A stretch of DNA of 10,597 nucleotides, from positions 1 through 10,597 of the forward strand of contig JAERRP010000652.1 of the NCBI GenBank assembly GCA_016735415.1. The letters run 5' to 3'. This DNA is from Desulfobacterales bacterium. Its GTDB lineage: Bacteria; Desulfobacterota; Desulfobacteria; Desulfobacterales; UBA5852. The translations under genes and the position numbers were made by a program. A model generated the notes under the pieces. It did not search any database. It was given only the letters and a program-made list of their open reading frames with translations, and was not told where the DNA came from. The number at the start of each line of letters is the position of its first letter. Positions within the stretch are counted from its first letter, which is position 1. Below are positions 1-8,014 of the stretch, piece by piece.

Positions 1-80
1 CCAAGGCCGCAGCGATTTTGAAACCGCAGGCGTAGCCAGGCTACGTCGAGGATTTCAAAAGAGCGAGAACGCTGGCCTGG
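1..80. repeat. Large imperfect palindrome upstream of mutM
   Basis: Nested inverted repeats cover the left edge of the window. The inner arms CGTAGCC (31-37) and GGCTACG (39-45) match perfectly around one base. The middle arms TTTTGAAACC (16-25) and GGATTTCAAAA (50-60) match with one bulge. The outer arms GGCCgcAGCG (5-14) and CGCTGGCC (70-77) match apart from two extra bases, and CCA/TGG at the ends continues the symmetry. The left end may be cut by the window. This could be a dispersed intergenic palindromic repeat or a transcribed hairpin. No T-run follows, so it is not a simple terminator. No second copy is seen in the window. Confidence 0.6.
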
Positions 81-112
81 GCCGAAAGATGCCTTTTGTG
101 GATGGGCACTGA
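2..112 (+). other. Open frame through the palindrome, possible 3' end of an upstream gene
   Basis: One plus-strand frame stays open from the window edge to a TGA at 110-112 and would encode about 36 residues ending in MPFVDGH. It could be the C-terminal tail of a gene that begins outside the window, with the palindrome forming its last codons. It could equally be a chance open frame inside a repeat. The residues match no domain I recognise, so coding status is undecided. Confidence 0.2.
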
Positions 113-129
113 ACGGCGGGAGCGAGAGG

Positions 130-960
130 ATGCCGGAACTGCCCGAAGTGCAAACCATTGTGAACGATTTGATCGCCGCCGATCTGATCGGTCGCCGGAT
201 TACGGCCATTACCGTCCGCTGGCCGGGTGTCATCGACCGCCTGCCGGCCGGTACTTTCCGGCGGCGCCTGACCGGCGGCCGCATCCGGGCCGTCTACCGG
301 CGTGCCAAATTCATCGTCTGGCAAGTGGACGACCATCAACGTGTTCTGATTCATCTGCGCATGACCGGTCGTTTCCATTTTGCAGCGCCACGAAGCCGCT
401 ATGCCAAACATGAACATCTATCCTTCCACCTGGATGACGGGCGTCAGTTGCGCTATCACGATACGCGCAAATTCGGACGTTTTTATTTACCGGAAGATCC
501 CGATGCCATGCTCACGCGGTTGGGCCCGGAACCCCTGGCGCCTGGATTTAGCGCCCGGCGTTTGGGCCAGTGCCTCACCTCCCGGCGACGGATGCTGAAG
601 CCCCTGCTGCTGGACCAGCAATGTATCGCCGGTCTGGGCAACATTTACGTGGATGAGGCCCTGTGGGACGCGGGCCTGCATCCCATGCGGACGGCGGATT
701 CTCTCCGTGAAAACGATATCCGCCGCCTGCACCGGGCCATCCGCAAAGTCCTGCGACGCGGACTCCGCAACCTCGGCACCACCCTGGGCAGCGGTGAGAC
801 GACCTTCTACTCCCTGGCGCGCAACCGGGGCCGAAACAGGGACCAGTTGAAAGTCTTCCGCCGCACCGGGGAACCCTGTCGCCGCTGCCGGCAGCCGATC
901 AAACGGTTGGTTGTCGGACAACGCAGCACCCACATTTGCCCAACCTGCCAGCCGCTTTAG
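130..960 (+). CDS. mutM: Formamidopyrimidine-DNA glycosylase (Fpg/MutM)
   Basis: This 276-residue protein has the usual Fpg length. It removes oxidised purines such as 8-oxoguanine from DNA and nicks the strand by beta/delta elimination. The N terminus MPELPEVQT carries the catalytic Pro2 (nucleophile after Met removal) and Glu3. Lys60 in RRAKF matches the conserved lysine of the N-terminal domain. GLGNIYVDEALW (168-179) is the helix-two-turn-helix signature with the DNA-contacting Asn171. The C terminus is a zinc finger, C250-x2-C253-x16-C270-x2-C273, with the conserved Arg265. The start is fixed by the required MPE N terminus; a GGGAG sits about 7 bases upstream. The gene ends 32 bases before the methyltransferase, so the two may be co-transcribed. 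All key residues are present and the assignment is firm. Confidence 0.96.
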   Translation: MPELPEVQTIVNDLIAADLIGRRITAITVRWPGVIDRLPAGTFRRRLTGGRIRAVYRRAKFIVWQVDDHQRVLIHLRMTGRFHFAAPRSRYAKHEHLSFHLDDGRQLRYHDTRKFGRFYLPEDPDAMLTRLGPEPLAPGFSARRLGQCLTSRRRMLKPLLLDQQCIAGLGNIYVDEALWDAGLHPMRTADSLRENDIRRLHRAIRKVLRRGLRNLGTTLGSGETTFYSLARNRGRNRDQLKVFRRTGEPCRRCRQPIKRLVVGQRSTHICPTCQPL

Positions 961-992
961 ACCAACCCGCCAACCCGATGCACGGAGGCCGT

Positions 993-1607
993 ATGAACGA
1001 AATGATCCCTGAACCGGAAACCTATTTCAGTCGTCTGGTGCCTGACCGCAGCGATCTTCTGAAACGACTCGAGGCCGAAGCCGGGGCGGAGTCCATCCCC
1101 ATCATCGGTCCGGTGGTGGGCGAACTGCTGTACATTCTGACCCGCATCAGCCGGCCGCAGAAGGTTCTGGAACTGGGGACCGCGACCGGGTATTCGGCCA
1201 TTTACCTGGCAGCGGCCTGCCGGGAAGTCGGCGGGCGGCTCGTGACCCTGGAATACGACCCGCAAATGGCCCGCCGGGCGCAAGCGCACCTGAAGGAAGC
1301 GGGGCTGAGCGCGTGGGCCACCATCGCGTGTACCGACGCCCTGGAAATGCTGGCGCAAACAACGGATCAGTATGATCTGGTTTTCATGGATATTGAAAAG
1401 GAGGATTATGCCAGGGCTTTGCCACAATGCCGGCGGGTCCTCACACAGGGCGGCCTGCTGGTGGCCGACAACGTGGGGTTTAAGGACGCCGACCCTTTCA
1501 ACCTGGCCATTGCCGCGGACCCGGCCTGGCGCCCGGTCAACTTATATGCGCTCCTGCCCGGGCACTCGCCGCTTTATGACGGTCTCTGCCTGGCGGTTCC
1601 GACTTGA
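993..1607 (+). CDS. SAM-dependent O-methyltransferase, family 3 (COG4122/YrrM type)
   Basis: This 204-residue class I methyltransferase resembles the catechol/caffeoyl-CoA O-methyltransferase family. It would transfer a methyl group from S-adenosylmethionine to a small hydroxylated acceptor that the sequence does not identify. Motif I is VLELGTATGYS (58-68). The acidic end of strand beta-2 is LEYD (86-89). FMDIEKEDY (131-139) and ADN (158-160) supply the acidic and Asn positions that bind a divalent metal in this family. The ATG at 993 is preferred over an in-frame ATG at 936 because it has GGAGG at 984-988 and does not overlap mutM. It is cytoplasmic, with no signal peptide. The adjacency to mutM suggests shared transcription but gives no clear functional link. 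Confidence 0.88.
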   Translation: MNEMIPEPETYFSRLVPDRSDLLKRLEAEAGAESIPIIGPVVGELLYILTRISRPQKVLELGTATGYSAIYLAAACREVGGRLVTLEYDPQMARRAQAHLKEAGLSAWATIACTDALEMLAQTTDQYDLVFMDIEKEDYARALPQCRRVLTQGGLLVADNVGFKDADPFNLAIAADPAWRPVNLYALLPGHSPLYDGLCLAVPT

Positions 1608-1634
1608 CAGCCACGGCACCGACCGGTGTATAGG
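1604..1634 (+). promoter_or_regulatory. Possible sigma-70 promoter for the peptide-transport operon
   Basis: A perfect TTGACA lies at 1604-1609 and overlaps the methyltransferase stop codon (TGA, 1605-1607). The -10 is uncertain: TGTATA follows after 17 bases (1627-1632), or TATAGG after 19 (1629-1634). It sits in the 121-base gap before the binding-protein gene, the only gap in the left half large enough for a promoter. The -35 is strong and the -10 weak, so this is a candidate only. Confidence 0.35.
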
Positions 1635-1728
1635 TGTACCTTCCGGCATCTTGAACGCATGCACCGCACGCGGCACTGTGAACGCGGTGATCCCTTGGTC
1701 TAACGCTTTAGCCTTAAGGAGGTTTGCC

Positions 1729-3312
1729 ATGAAGAAATGGTTCCCGATGATTCTGGCCGTGATACTCGGATTGTCGCTCACGCCCGTTAATGCCGCCACG
1801 CCCTCCGACACCCTGGTGATGGCCTGGCAGTTTGACGACATTATCACCCTGGACCCCGCCGAAATATTCGAGTTCTCCGGCGCGGAGTATGCCGGCAACA
1901 CGTATGACCGCCTGATCGGCTATGAGGTGGACGATGTCAGCAAGATATACGGTGTCGTGGCCGAAAGCTGGGACGTGTCGGCGGACAGCAAAACCTATAC
2001 CTTCAAAATCCGCAAGGGCATCAAATTCGCCTCCGGCAACCCCCTGACCGCCGAAGACGTGGCCTTCTCCCTGCAGCGCACGGTTATACTGGATAAATCG
2101 CCCGCCTTTATCCTGGGGCAGTTCGGCTTTACGGCCGACAACGTGCGCGACCGCATCCGGGCCGTCGATGCGAACACCGTCACCATCGAAACCGACCAGG
2201 CCTACGCCCCGACATTTGTGCTCTATTGTCTGACCGCCACGGTGGGTTCGGTGGTGGACAAGAAGGTCGTCATGGCCCATGAAGCCAACGGCGATCTGGG
2301 CCACGCCTGGCTGCGCACCCATCACGCCGGTTCCGGACCGTTTAAACTGGACAAATGGAAGGCCAGCGAGCTTCTGACCCTGGACGGCAACGCCGCTTAC
2401 TGGGATGGCGCCCCGACGATGAAACGCGTGATCATCCGCCACATCCCCGAGCAGGCCACCCAGCGGCTTCTGTTGGAAAAAGGCGACGTCGATATTGCCC
2501 GCAATCTGGGCCCCGATCAGATCAAAGGCCTGGAAGGCAATCAGGACATTCGCATCCAGTCCTCGCCCAAAGGGGGTATTTTCTATCTGGGGCTCAATCA
2601 GAAGCATGAAGCCCTGCAAAAACCCCAGGTCCGCCAAGCCTTGAAATACCTGGTCGACTACGACGGCATCGCCGCGACGATTCTCAAAGGCACGATGGTA
2701 CCCCACCAGGCCTTTCTGCCCACAGGATTTCTGGGCGCCCTGGAGGATAAACCCTTCAAGCTGGATACTGCCAAAGCCAAAAAGCTGCTGGCCGAAGCCG
2801 GCTACTCCGATGGCCTGACCCTGACCATGGATACCCGCAACAATTTCCCGACCCTGGACATGGCCCAGGCCATCCAGGCCACTTTCGCCCAGGGGGGCGT
2901 CAAACTGGAAATCCTGCCCATGGACGGTAAACAGGCCCTCACCAAGTACCGGGCCCGCAACCACGATGTTTACATCGGCCGCTGGGGACCGGATTACCAG
3001 GACCCCCACACCAATGCCGACACCTTTGCCAAAAACATCGACAACTCGGACCAGGCCAAGGCCAAGCCCCTGGCCTGGCGTAATGCCTGGGACATTCCCG
3101 AAATGAGCAAGAAAACGGACGCCGCCGCCAAAGAAAAGGATCCCCAGAAACGCGCCCAGATGTACCTGGAAATCCAGCGCGAGCATCAGGCCACCTCGCC
3201 TTTTATCATCATGTTCCAGGATATCGAGGTCGCAGCGGAAAGATCGAATGTACAGGGGTTCGTTTTAGGTCCCAGTTTCGACAGTAATTTTTACCGGGGT
3301 GTCACCAAATAG
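1729..3312 (+). CDS. Periplasmic peptide-binding protein of an ABC importer (SBP family 5, DppA/OppA-like)
   Basis: The 527-residue protein has the length and fold pattern of family-5 extracellular solute-binding proteins, which capture di- or oligopeptides (some members take nickel or other solutes) and deliver them to the permease pair. Residues 1-22 form a type I signal peptide ending VNA before ATPSD. No lipobox cysteine is present, so a soluble periplasmic protein is expected. Family-typical segments include TYTFKIRKGIKFASG, then GSGPFKLDKW near 201-210, and RWGPDYQDPHTN near 418-429. The ATG at 1729 is chosen because of an excellent TAAGGAGG at 1715-1722 and because the signal peptide begins there; the frame is open further upstream but out of place. 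It is the first gene of the transport operon, three bases before the permease. The ligand cannot be read from sequence; the downstream dipeptidase favours peptides. Confidence 0.93.
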   Translation: MKKWFPMILAVILGLSLTPVNAATPSDTLVMAWQFDDIITLDPAEIFEFSGAEYAGNTYDRLIGYEVDDVSKIYGVVAESWDVSADSKTYTFKIRKGIKFASGNPLTAEDVAFSLQRTVILDKSPAFILGQFGFTADNVRDRIRAVDANTVTIETDQAYAPTFVLYCLTATVGSVVDKKVVMAHEANGDLGHAWLRTHHAGSGPFKLDKWKASELLTLDGNAAYWDGAPTMKRVIIRHIPEQATQRLLLEKGDVDIARNLGPDQIKGLEGNQDIRIQSSPKGGIFYLGLNQKHEALQKPQVRQALKYLVDYDGIAATILKGTMVPHQAFLPTGFLGALEDKPFKLDTAKAKKLLAEAGYSDGLTLTMDTRNNFPTLDMAQAIQATFAQGGVKLEILPMDGKQALTKYRARNHDVYIGRWGPDYQDPHTNADTFAKNIDNSDQAKAKPLAWRNAWDIPEMSKKTDAAAKEKDPQKRAQMYLEIQREHQATSPFIIMFQDIEVAAERSNVQGFVLGPSFDSNFYRGVTK

Positions 3313-3315
3313 CCC

Positions 3316-4368
3316 ATGGGGTTCAGCGCCCGAAATGCCGTACAGGGCAGCAACGTCTGGCGCTACAGCGGCAAAGTCACAGCCCTGGGCGCCTCGGTGG
3401 CCCTGACGTTTCTGGGGCTTTTGTTCGTCACCTTTCTGATTGGCCGGGTGGTGCCCATCGACCCGGTCCTGGCCGCCGTGGGCGATCGCGCCCCGGCGGA
3501 AGTCTACGAACGGGTGCGGGTCGAACTGGGCCTGCACCTGCCCCTGTACCAGCAGTTCTTCCTCTACATCGCCAAGGTATTGCAGGGTGATCTCGGGAAC
3601 TCCGTTCTCACCGCCCAGCCGGTGGCGTCCGATATTCTGCGGGTTTTCCCGGCCACGCTCGAGCTGGCCAGCGTCGCCACCCTGTTCGGGATTCTCCTGG
3701 GCATTCCCATGGGCGTCATGGCGGCCGTGCATCAGGGCCGCTGGCCCGATCAGATCCTTCGGGTGGTGGGGCTTTTCGGCTATTCCATCCCGGTCTTCTG
3801 GCTTGGCCTGATGGGCCTCCTGCTGTTCTACGGCCGCCTGGACTGGGTGCCGGGCCCCGGACGGCTGGACGTGTTTTACGAAGGTGTCCTGGATCCGTTC
3901 ACCGGGGTCATTCTGATTGACAGCGCCCTGGCCGGCGAGTGGGTCATCTTCCGCAATGCCCTGGCCCACATGGTCCTGCCGGCCGGCATCCTCGGCTACT
4001 ACAGCCTGGCCTATATCAGCCGCATGACCCGCAGCTTCATGCTGGAGCAACTGCACCAGGAATACATCACCACGGCACGAGTCAAAGGCGCCAGCGAACG
4101 CGCCGTCATCTGGCGCCATGCCCTGGGCAATGTCCGGATCCCCCTGGTGACGGTCATCGCCCTGAGCTACGGTAATCTGCTGGAGGGATCGGTGCTGACC
4201 GAAACGGTATTTGCCTGGCCGGGCCTGGGGTTTTATCTGACCAAGTCTCTGCTGAGCGCCGACATGAATGCCGTCCTGGGCAGCACCATCGTGGTCGGCG
4301 CTGTTTTCATCGGCATCAACATGCTTTCGGACTTTCTCTATCAACTCATGGATCCACGCGCACGATGA
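3316..4368 (+). CDS. Peptide ABC transporter permease, DppB/OppB type
   Basis: This 350-residue inner-membrane protein is the first of the two permeases of the importer. A hydrophobic segment at about 22-43 is followed by the periplasmic stretch with LGLHLPLYQQF and GDLG (91-94), typical of DppB-like proteins. Five further hydrophobic segments follow. The cytoplasmic EAA loop that docks on the ATPase lies near 250-270 (EYITTARVKGAS then WRHALGN). No good ribosome binding site precedes the ATG, which starts three bases after the binding-protein stop, so translational coupling is likely. The stop codon overlaps the next start in an ATGA arrangement. It appears intact. Confidence 0.93.
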   Translation: MGFSARNAVQGSNVWRYSGKVTALGASVALTFLGLLFVTFLIGRVVPIDPVLAAVGDRAPAEVYERVRVELGLHLPLYQQFFLYIAKVLQGDLGNSVLTAQPVASDILRVFPATLELASVATLFGILLGIPMGVMAAVHQGRWPDQILRVVGLFGYSIPVFWLGLMGLLLFYGRLDWVPGPGRLDVFYEGVLDPFTGVILIDSALAGEWVIFRNALAHMVLPAGILGYYSLAYISRMTRSFMLEQLHQEYITTARVKGASERAVIWRHALGNVRIPLVTVIALSYGNLLEGSVLTETVFAWPGLGFYLTKSLLSADMNAVLGSTIVVGAVFIGINMLSDFLYQLMDPRAR

Positions 4369-5306
4369 CAATCGCGTCAACCCGCCGCATATATGCCGGC
4401 CGCGCCCGAAGCTTTCGAAACTGGCTGCTGTCCAGCGCCCCCCAATCCCGCCGCCAGGCAAGGATGGGAAGGGTCTATCTGGCCTGGGTCACATTCAGCG
4501 AAAATCGCCTGGCTGTTGTCGGGCTGGGCATTATAACCCTGCTATTGGCCGTGGCCGCGTTGGCACCGCTGCTGGCACCTTATCCCCCCAACGCTCCCGA
4601 CCTGACCCATCGTCTGGCTCCCATGAGCGCTGCTCACTGGCTGGGAACCGACTAACTCGGCCGCGATATCCTCTCCCGCATTATTTACGGATCGCGCCTG
4701 ACCCTGTACGTGGTTGGACTGGTGGCCATCATCGCCGCTCCGCTGGGGCTCCTGGTCGGCACCGTCTCCGGCTATGCCGGGGGGCTCCTGGACGCGGCCC
4801 TGATGCGCATCACGGATATCTTCCTGGCTTTTCCCAAACTGATTCTGGCCCTGGCCTTCGTGTCGGCCCTGGGGCCGGGAATCGAAAATGCCATTATCGC
4901 CATCGCCATCACGGCCTGGCCACCCTACGCCCGCATCGCCCGGGCCGAAACCATCACGATCCGCAATACTGACTTCATCAAGGCCGCCCGGCTCCAGGGC
5001 GCCGGCCCGGCCCGGCTGGTCTGGGGGCATGTGGTCCCGCTGTGCCTGTCTTCGCTGATCGTACGCGTCACTCTGGACATGGCCGGCATCATATTGACCG
5101 CGGCCGGTCTGGGGTTTCTCGGTCTGGGGGCCCAGCCGCCCCTGCCGGAATGGGGGGCCATGATCTCCAGCGGGCGCAAATTCATGCTGGATCAGTGGTG
5201 GGTGGCGGCCATGCCGGGGGTAGCCATCTTTATTGTCAGCCTGGGCTTCAATCTTTTGGGCGACGGGCTGCGGGATGTTCTCGATCCCAAAGCGGAGGGC
5301 CGCTGA
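4365..5306 (+). pseudogene. Peptide ABC transporter permease, DppC/OppC type, interrupted by one in-frame TAA
   Basis: The frame would encode 313 residues, a normal length for DppC-type permeases, except that codon 97 (4653-4655) is TAA. Before it lie the cytoplasmic N terminus, transmembrane segment 1 (about 47-72) and HWLGTD. After it, in the same frame and with no further stop, come LGRDILSR, the remaining membrane segments, the EAA loop near 203-230 (DFIKAARLQGAG) and GLGFLGLGAQPPLPEWG. The stop replaces exactly the variable residue of the conserved LGTDxLGRD motif, often Gln, Glu or Tyr in relatives, so one base change explains it. Possible re-initiation at GTG 4710 would lose segment 1. 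Its ATG overlaps the previous stop, and the next gene starts right after its own stop. A recent nonsense mutation and a sequencing error are both possible. Confidence 0.85.
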
Positions 5307-6149
5307 ATGGACCCCCTGCTCGAAGTGGACCGTCTGCAGGTGACGTTCCGATCCCCGAAGGAAACGGTCCGCGCGGTCCGCGGTGTCAGCTTTTCCATGG
5401 GACGCGAAAAGCTGGGCATCGTCGGTGAATCCGGATCGGGCAAATCCGTCACCTGCCGGGCCCTGCTGGGCCTGATCCGTCCACCGGGAATCGTCCGCTA
5501 CGAACAGCTCCGGTTCGACGGCGCCGATTTGTGCCCCTCCGATCCCCGCCACATGCAGCGCATCCGTGGGCGCCGCATTGCGATGGTGATGCAGGATCCC
5601 AAATATTCATTGAATCCCGTCATGACGGTCGGCCGGCAAATTGCGGAAGCCTATCGGATTCACACCCGCGCCACCCGGTCGGAAGCGCGTGCAAGGACAC
5701 TGGAAATGCTGGCCGCGGTGCGCATCCGCCAACCGGAGCAGGTCTATGGTGCTTACCCCCATGAAGTCTCCGGCGGCATGGGACAGCGGATCATGATCGC
5801 CATGATGCTGATCCCGGAACCGGACCTGCTCATTGCCGATGAGCCGACCTCGGCCCTGGACGTCACCGTCCGGCTCCAGCTGCTGGCGATCATGGATAAT
5901 CTGGTGCAGGAGCGCGGCATGGGGCTGATTTTCATCAGCCACGACCTCAACCTGGTGGCCTCTTTCTGCGACCGCATCATCATCATGTACGCCGGCCGCA
6001 TCATGGAGATCTGCGCCGCCGGTGAACTGCACCAGGCCAGGCATCCTTATACCCGGGGGCTTCTCAATTGCCTGCCGCAGATCGACCGCCCCGCCGAAAT
6101 CCTCCCGGTTCTGGAACGAAATCCGGCCTGGATGGAGGAGGCGCCATGA
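5307..6149 (+). CDS. Peptide ABC transporter ATPase, DppD/OppD type
   Basis: This 280-residue cytoplasmic ATPase would power the importer as one half of a heterodimer with the next gene product. Walker A is GESGSGKS (40-47), the Q-loop glutamine is Q96 in VMQDP, the signature is VSGGMGQR (154-161), Walker B with D-loop is LLIADEPTSALD (174-185), and the switch histidine is H212 in SHDL. HPYTRGLL (246-253) marks the C-terminal extension specific to oligopeptide ATPases. The protein is somewhat shorter than many DppD/OppD proteins and has no C-terminal cysteine cluster of the kind some have. GGAG at 5294-5297 precedes the ATG, which directly follows the permease stop. All catalytic elements are present. 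Confidence 0.94.
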   Translation: MDPLLEVDRLQVTFRSPKETVRAVRGVSFSMGREKLGIVGESGSGKSVTCRALLGLIRPPGIVRYEQLRFDGADLCPSDPRHMQRIRGRRIAMVMQDPKYSLNPVMTVGRQIAEAYRIHTRATRSEARARTLEMLAAVRIRQPEQVYGAYPHEVSGGMGQRIMIAMMLIPEPDLLIADEPTSALDVTVRLQLLAIMDNLVQERGMGLIFISHDLNLVASFCDRIIIMYAGRIMEICAAGELHQARHPYTRGLLNCLPQIDRPAEILPVLERNPAWMEEAP

Positions 6150-6934
6150 TCGCGGTTCAGAACCTCCAGGTGACCTTCGGCCGCGGACCCCGCGCCCAGC
6201 AGGCCCTGCGAAATATTTCCTTCGCGGTGGCCTCCGGTGAGGTGTACGGCATCGTGGGGGAATCGGGCTCCGGTAAATCGACGGTGCTCAATGTGTTGAG
6301 CGGCCTGATCCGGCGCTGGTCGGGTGAAGTCGTCATTGACGGCCAGCGCCAGGAAAGCCGCCGGGCTCGGGCCTTTCACAAAAAAGTTCAGATGGTGTTT
6401 CAGGACCCCTATGGATCGCTTCATCCCCGTCATACGGTCGATCGCATTCTGTCCGAACCGGTGACCATTCACAAGCTGGGCCAGACCGAAAAGCGCATTC
6501 TGCAGGCCCTCGAAGAAGTGGGTCTGGGGCCCGAATTCCGCTTTCGCTACCCCCACCAGCTCTCCGGCGGCCAGCGCCAGCGGGTGGCGGTGGCCCGGGC
6601 CCTGATCCTGGAACCGCGTATCCTGCTTTTGGACGAACCCACTTCGGCCCTGGACGTGTCGGTCCAGGCGGAGGTCCTCAACCTGCTGACCGGCCTGCAC
6701 CGGCAGCGCCAGCTGACCTATATTCTGGTCAGCCACGATCTGTCCGTGGTCGCCCATATGTGTCAGCGCATCGCCGTCATGAACCGCGGTGTCATCGTGG
6801 AAGAACTGGGCGTGGCGCGGCTGCGCCGCCGGCGTCCGAAGCACCCCTATACGCGTCAATTGATCAGCGCCAGCATCGGCTACGACCGCCAGGCCGCCGA
6901 AGCACTGGCGGAAATCGGCTTCGAGGAGAAGTAG
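6146..6934 (+). CDS. Peptide ABC transporter ATPase, DppF/OppF type
   Basis: This 262-residue protein is the second ATPase of the importer. Walker A is GESGSGKST (38-46), the Q-loop is Q86 in VFQDPYGSL, the signature is LSGGQRQR (139-146), Walker B with D-loop is ILLLDEPTSALD (159-170), the switch histidine is H197, and HPYTRQL (233-239) is the oligopeptide-ATPase C-terminal motif. The start at 6146 is chosen over an in-frame ATG at 6068. It has GGAGGAG at 6134-6140, overlaps the previous stop as ATGA, and gives the compact N terminus MIAVQNLQVTFG expected for this family. It is shorter than many OppF proteins but has every nucleotide-binding motif. Confidence 0.94.
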   Translation: MIAVQNLQVTFGRGPRAQQALRNISFAVASGEVYGIVGESGSGKSTVLNVLSGLIRRWSGEVVIDGQRQESRRARAFHKKVQMVFQDPYGSLHPRHTVDRILSEPVTIHKLGQTEKRILQALEEVGLGPEFRFRYPHQLSGGQRQRVAVARALILEPRILLLDEPTSALDVSVQAEVLNLLTGLHRQRQLTYILVSHDLSVVAHMCQRIAVMNRGVIVEELGVARLRRRRPKHPYTRQLISASIGYDRQAAEALAEIGFEEK

Positions 6935-6982
6935 GATTCGAGGGTCCGTAACCCTTTTCCCCACTAAACTGGATCAATCCCC

Positions 6983-8014
6983 ATGGATACAAAACTCTCC
7001 CGCCATGTTGCCGAACTCAACCGGCAGGCGTTTGTCGTCGATGCCCATTTCGACCTGCCCTGGGATGTGGCCAATCAGCGCGAACGCGGCCGCAGGCAGG
7101 TCATCGCCACCCAGTACCTCGAGCGTTTTCGAGAAGGCGGCTTCAACCTGATCGTGGCGGCCATCTTCATCGAAAACTTCTTCCTGCCGGAAATGGGGCT
7201 GCGTCGGGCCCTGGATCAAATCAGCCACCTGGCGGAGGAGCTGGACGAACTTTCCGAATCGATCGTTCTGTGCCGCTGTCTGGAAGACATCCGCCAAACC
7301 GAATCCAGCGAACGCATCGGCCTGCTGCTGTCTCTGGAAGGCGCCGACCCGCTGCAGAACGACCTGCAGTTGCTGCGGATTTTCTACGATCTGGGGGTCC
7401 GCGGGCTCGGCCTGACCTGGAGCCGGCGCAACTACGCCGCCGACGGATGCGCTTTCACCACGGCCGCCGGCGATCGCCCCGGCGGCCTGACCTCGTTCGG
7501 CCGGGACCTGGTGGAAAAAGCGGAAAAGCTGGGCATGCTGATCGACGTCAGCCACCTGAACGAAGCCGGCTTCCGGGACGTTATGGAAGTGGCGCAGACG
7601 CCCGTCATCGCCTCGCATTCCAATTGCCGCGCCTTGACGGACACGCCCCGCAACCTGAAAGACGAACAGATCGAGGCTCTGGCCGCCTGTGAGGGCGTCA
7701 TGGGCATGAATGCCATCAGTGCCTTCGTGGGCGACGACACCCGCAAGCGCGGGGTCGACGATCTGCTGGATCATGTGGATCATGTGGTCAAAATCGCCGG
7801 CATTCGGCACGTCGGCATCGGTTTCGACTTTTGCAGCGGCTTCCAGGACTACCTCTCGCTGCCCCACCCCATCGAGACCTACGACATCCTCCCGGGGCAC
7901 CACCACCTGAAGGAATTCACGGCCGGGCTGATCCGCCGCGGCTATTGCGACGAAGACATACAGCTCGTGCTGGGGGGCAATTTCATGCGGGTTTACGAAC
8001 AGGTTCTGAAATGA
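6983..8014 (+). CDS. Membrane-dipeptidase family zinc peptidase (M19)
   Basis: This 343-residue enzyme belongs to the renal dipeptidase family (peptidase M19), two-zinc hydrolases that cleave dipeptides, including some with D-residues. The first zinc motif is VDAHFDLPWD with H22 and D24. The bridging glutamate is E119 in SLEGADP. H191 in DVSHLNEAGF and H212 in SHSNCRALTD are the next zinc ligands. D282 in GIGFDFCSGF matches the late conserved aspartate, and VLGGNFMRVYEQVL is the usual C-terminal helix. No signal peptide is present, so it should act in the cytoplasm. It follows the second ATPase by 48 bases with no strong ribosome binding site or terminator between. The neighbourhood suggests that imported dipeptides are its substrates; that link is inference. 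Confidence 0.93.
   Translation: MDTKLSRHVAELNRQAFVVDAHFDLPWDVANQRERGRRQVIATQYLERFREGGFNLIVAAIFIENFFLPEMGLRRALDQISHLAEELDELSESIVLCRCLEDIRQTESSERIGLLLSLEGADPLQNDLQLLRIFYDLGVRGLGLTWSRRNYAADGCAFTTAAGDRPGGLTSFGRDLVEKAEKLGMLIDVSHLNEAGFRDVMEVAQTPVIASHSNCRALTDTPRNLKDEQIEALAACEGVMGMNAISAFVGDDTRKRGVDDLLDHVDHVVKIAGIRHVGIGFDFCSGFQDYLSLPHPIETYDILPGHHHLKEFTAGLIRRGYCDEDIQLVLGGNFMRVYEQVLK

Noticed and set aside
936..992. Upstream ATG for the methyltransferase, overlapping the mutM end
   Set aside because: It lacks a good ribosome site and adds an unrelated N-terminal tail. The ATG at 993 has GGAGG at proper distance.
1714..3186. Very long minus-strand open frame opposite the binding-protein gene
   Set aside because: It is the antisense shadow of a GC-rich gene. 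The plus strand has a signal peptide, ribosome site and clear family motifs, while the antisense translation shows no domain.
3265..4461. Long minus-strand open frame opposite the DppB-type permease
   Set aside because: The composition is rich in Gln, His, Asp and Gly, as expected from reading hydrophobic codons backwards. The plus frame encodes a convincing permease.
4653..4655. Recoded stop codon (selenocysteine or pyrrolysine) in the DppC-type permease
   Set aside because: The codon is TAA. Selenocysteine uses TGA and pyrrolysine TAG, and no recoding element is visible. Mutation or base-call error is simpler.
6068..6145. Upstream ATG for the second ATPase
   Set aside because: It would add 26 residues encoded inside the preceding ATPase gene. 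ATG 6146 has GGAGGAG and the usual ATGA coupling.
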